Assembly (NCBI GenBank): GCA_014650415.1
Contig: BMUX01000006.1
Coordinates: 186,001 to 250,000, forward strand
Direction of reading: 5' to 3'
DNA: 64,000 nt
Origin: Streptomyces spiroverticillatus
GTDB lineage: Bacteria; Actinomycetota; Actinomycetes; Streptomycetales; Streptomycetaceae
In this document: positions 62,234-64,000 of the stretch, in pieces
Layout: each line of letters begins with the position of its first letter
How positions within the stretch are numbered: position 1 is the first letter of the stretch
Notes under the pieces: generated by a model
Database searches by the model: none
Told to the model about the DNA's origin: nothing
The model's input: the letters and a program-made list of their open reading frames with translations, nothing else
Position numbers and translations under genes: made by a program

Positions 62234-64000
62234 CTACTCGACCGTGACGGACTTCGCCAGGTTGCGCGGCTTGTCGATGTCGCGGCCCATCGCCAACGCG
62301 GTGTGGTAGGCGAGGAGTTGGAGCGGGATGCCCATCAGGATCGGGTCCAGCTCGGGCTCGTTCTTCGGCACCACAATGGTGTGGTCGGCCTTTTCCTGCT
62401 CGCGGTGGGCGACCGCCAGGATCCGGCCGCTGCGGGCCTTGATCTCCTCCAGGGCGGCGCGGTTCTTCTCCAGCAGGTCGTCGTCCGGGACGATGGCGAC
62501 GGTCGGCAGGGCGGGCTCGATGAGGGCCAGCGGACCGTGCTTGAGCTCGGAGGCGGGGTAGGCCTCGGCGTGGATGTAGGAGATCTCCTTGAGCTTCAGG
62601 GAGGCCTCCAGGGCGACCGGGTAGCCGCGCACACGCCCGATGAACATCATCGACTGGGCGCCCGCGTACGCCTCGGCGATCTCCTTGACCTTGTCCTCGT
62701 CGCGGAGGATCTCGGAGATCTGCTCGGGCAGCTTGCGCAGGCCCTCGATGATCCGCTTGCCGTCGGAGACCGACAGGTCGCGGATGCGGCCCAGGTGCAG
62801 GGCGAGCAGCGCGAAGGCGACGACGGTGTTGGTGAAGCACTTGGTGGAGACGACGCAGACCTCGGGGCCCGCGTGCACGTACACGCCGCCGTCGGCCTCG
62901 CGGGCGATGGCCGAGCCGACCACGTTCACGACGCCCAGCACGCGGGCGCCCTTGCGCTTGAGCTCCTGCACGGCGGCCAGCACGTCGTACGTCTCACCGG
63001 ACTGGGAGACCGCGATGTACAGGGTGTCGGGGTCCACGACCGGGTTGCGGTAGCGGAACTCCGAGGCGGGCTCGGCGTCGGCGGGGATGCGGGCCAGGGA
63101 CTCGATGAGCCCGGCGCCGATCAGACCCGCGTGGTACGACGTGCCGCAGCCGAGGATCTTGATCCGGCGTACGCCGCGGGCCTCGCGGGCGTCCAGGTTC
63201 AGGCCGCCGAGGTGCACGGTGGAGAAGCGGTCGTCGATGCGGCCGCGCAGCACGCGGTCCACGGCGTCGGCCTGCTCGGAGATCTCCTTGTGCATGTACG
63301 TGTCGTGGCCGCCCATGTCGTACGACTCGGCCTCCCACTCCACGGTGGTCGGCGTCGAGGAGGTGGTCGAGCCCTCGGTGGTGTACGTGCGGAAGTCGTC
63401 GGCCTTCAGGGTCGCCATCTCGCCGTCGTCCAGGGTGACGATCTGGCGGGTGTGCGAGACCAGGGCGGCGACGTCGGAGGCGACGAACATCTCCTTCTCG
63501 CCGATGCCGAGGACGACCGGGGAGCCGTTGCGGGCCACCACGATGCGGTCGGGGAAGTCGGCGTGCATGACGGCCAGGCCGTAGGTGCCCTCGATGTGGC
63601 GCAGCGCCTCGCGGACCTTCTCCTCCAGGGTCTCGGCCTGGGCGCGGGCGATCAGGTGGACGACCGTCTCGGTGTCCGTCTCGGAGGCGAAGACCACGCC
63701 GTCCGCGAGCAGCTTGGCGCGCAGGTCGTCGGCGTTGTCGATGATGCCGTTGTGCACGACGGCTACCTTGGACTCGCCGTCCAGGTGCGGGTGCGAGTTC
63801 TCGTCGGAGGGCGCGCCGTGGGTGGCCCAGCGGGTGTGCGCGATGCCGGTGGTGCCCGCGAAGCGCTTGGGGACCTTGGCCTCCAGGTCACGGACCCGGC
63901 CCTTGGCCTTGACCATGCGCAGGGCGGGCGTCTTGGGGGTGTTGATGACCAGGCCCGCAGAGTCGTAACCCCGGTACTCCAGGCGCTGGAGGCCTTCCAG
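62234..64000 (-). CDS. glmS: Glucosamine-6-phosphate synthase, isomerising (5' end outside window)
   Basis: 588 codons visible from the right edge. Only about 26 N-terminal residues, including the catalytic Cys of the glutaminase domain, are missing. The window opens at LEGLQRLEYRGYDSAG. Glutaminase loops (GIAHTRWATHG, EDNSHPHLD-type SDENSHPHLD) are followed by two SIS isomerase domains (ILGCGTSYHAG, AVSQSGETYDVLA, GRVRGYPVALEASLKLKEIS) and the C-terminal KSVTVE decapeptide end. It makes glucosamine-6-phosphate from fructose-6-phosphate and glutamine for peptidoglycan. Confidence 0.97.
   Translation of the reverse strand: MEGLQRLEYRGYDSAGLVINTPKTPALRMVKAKGRVRDLEAKVPKRFAGTTGIAHTRWATHGAPSDENSHPHLDGESKVAVVHNGIIDNADDLRAKLLADGVVFASETDTETVVHLIARAQAETLEEKVREALRHIEGTYGLAVMHADFPDRIVVARNGSPVVLGIGEKEMFVASDVAALVSHTRQIVTLDDGEMATLKADDFRTYTTEGSTTSSTPTTVEWEAESYDMGGHDTYMHKEISEQADAVDRVLRGRIDDRFSTVHLGGLNLDAREARGVRRIKILGCGTSYHAGLIGAGLIESLARIPADAEPASEFRYRNPVVDPDTLYIAVSQSGETYDVLAAVQELKRKGARVLGVVNVVGSAIAREADGGVYVHAGPEVCVVSTKCFTNTVVAFALLALHLGRIRDLSVSDGKRIIEGLRKLPEQISEILRDEDKVKEIAEAYAGAQSMMFIGRVRGYPVALEASLKLKEISYIHAEAYPASELKHGPLALIEPALPTVAIVPDDDLLEKNRAALEEIKARSGRILAVAHREQEKADHTIVVPKNEPELDPILMGIPLQLLAYHTALAMGRDIDKPRNLAKSVTVE

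Overview
This 64 kb window is high-GC actinobacterial DNA with every hallmark of a Streptomyces chromosome arm-to-core region: about 70% GC or more, GTG and TTG starts, Tat and lipoprotein signal peptides, the tip-growth glucan genes cslA and glxA, the developmental regulators adpA and cdgA, a bldA-type TTA codon, and cellobiose (ceb) uptake genes. There are no insertion sequences, phage genes, CRISPR arrays or rRNA genes. Product order matches what I remember of the S. coelicolor SCO2790-SCO2840 interval read backwards; that is recollection, not a search.

Left third (1-24.6 kb): two GAF-ANTAR proteins; a GH6 lipoprotein convergent with the cslA-glxA operon; tRNA-Lys; an NlpC/P60-SPFH pair; a copper LPMO behind DasR-like boxes; an SGNH lipase; a Tat-exported propeller-amidohydrolase; an orphan dTDP-glucose dehydratase; a second tRNA-Lys; an IclR regulator; an Ehu-type ABC transporter with a DUF3830 protein; and a K15-type DD-peptidase.

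Middle (24.7-46.4 kb): a damaged propeller gene; an amidase and 2-hydroxyacid dehydrogenase divergent from two maleate-isomerase-like genes; a serine hydrolase that has lost its stop codon where a dispersed C-rich repeat begins; a luciferase-like monooxygenase; cdgA (PAS-GGDEF-EAL); an M6-like protease; a third identical tRNA-Lys; and a minus-strand run encoding an Fe-S RecB-like nuclease, a 535-residue unknown protein and an SF1 helicase. The 3' end of the helicase gene is repeated twice more downstream in a 149-bp tandem array. I consider this nuclease-unknown-helicase set (a split Dna2-like arrangement) and its tail array the best candidate for an undescribed system.

Right third (46.4-64 kb): a two-component pair, an Asp-nucleophile alpha/beta hydrolase, the cellobiose regulon (bglC, cebG, cebF, cebE, divergent cebR, with a perfect CebR palindrome), tRNA-His, orn, adpA with its TTA codon, a universal stress protein, an acetate-channel-family protein, and the C-terminal 588 codons of glmS, cut by the window edge.

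The genes share themes rather than one pathway: polysaccharide turnover and sensing (GH6, GlxA, LPMO, Ceb, BglC, GlmS), wall remodelling (NlpC/P60, DD-peptidase), and developmental signalling (AdpA, CdgA, and Orn, which clears the pGpG left by c-di-GMP breakdown).
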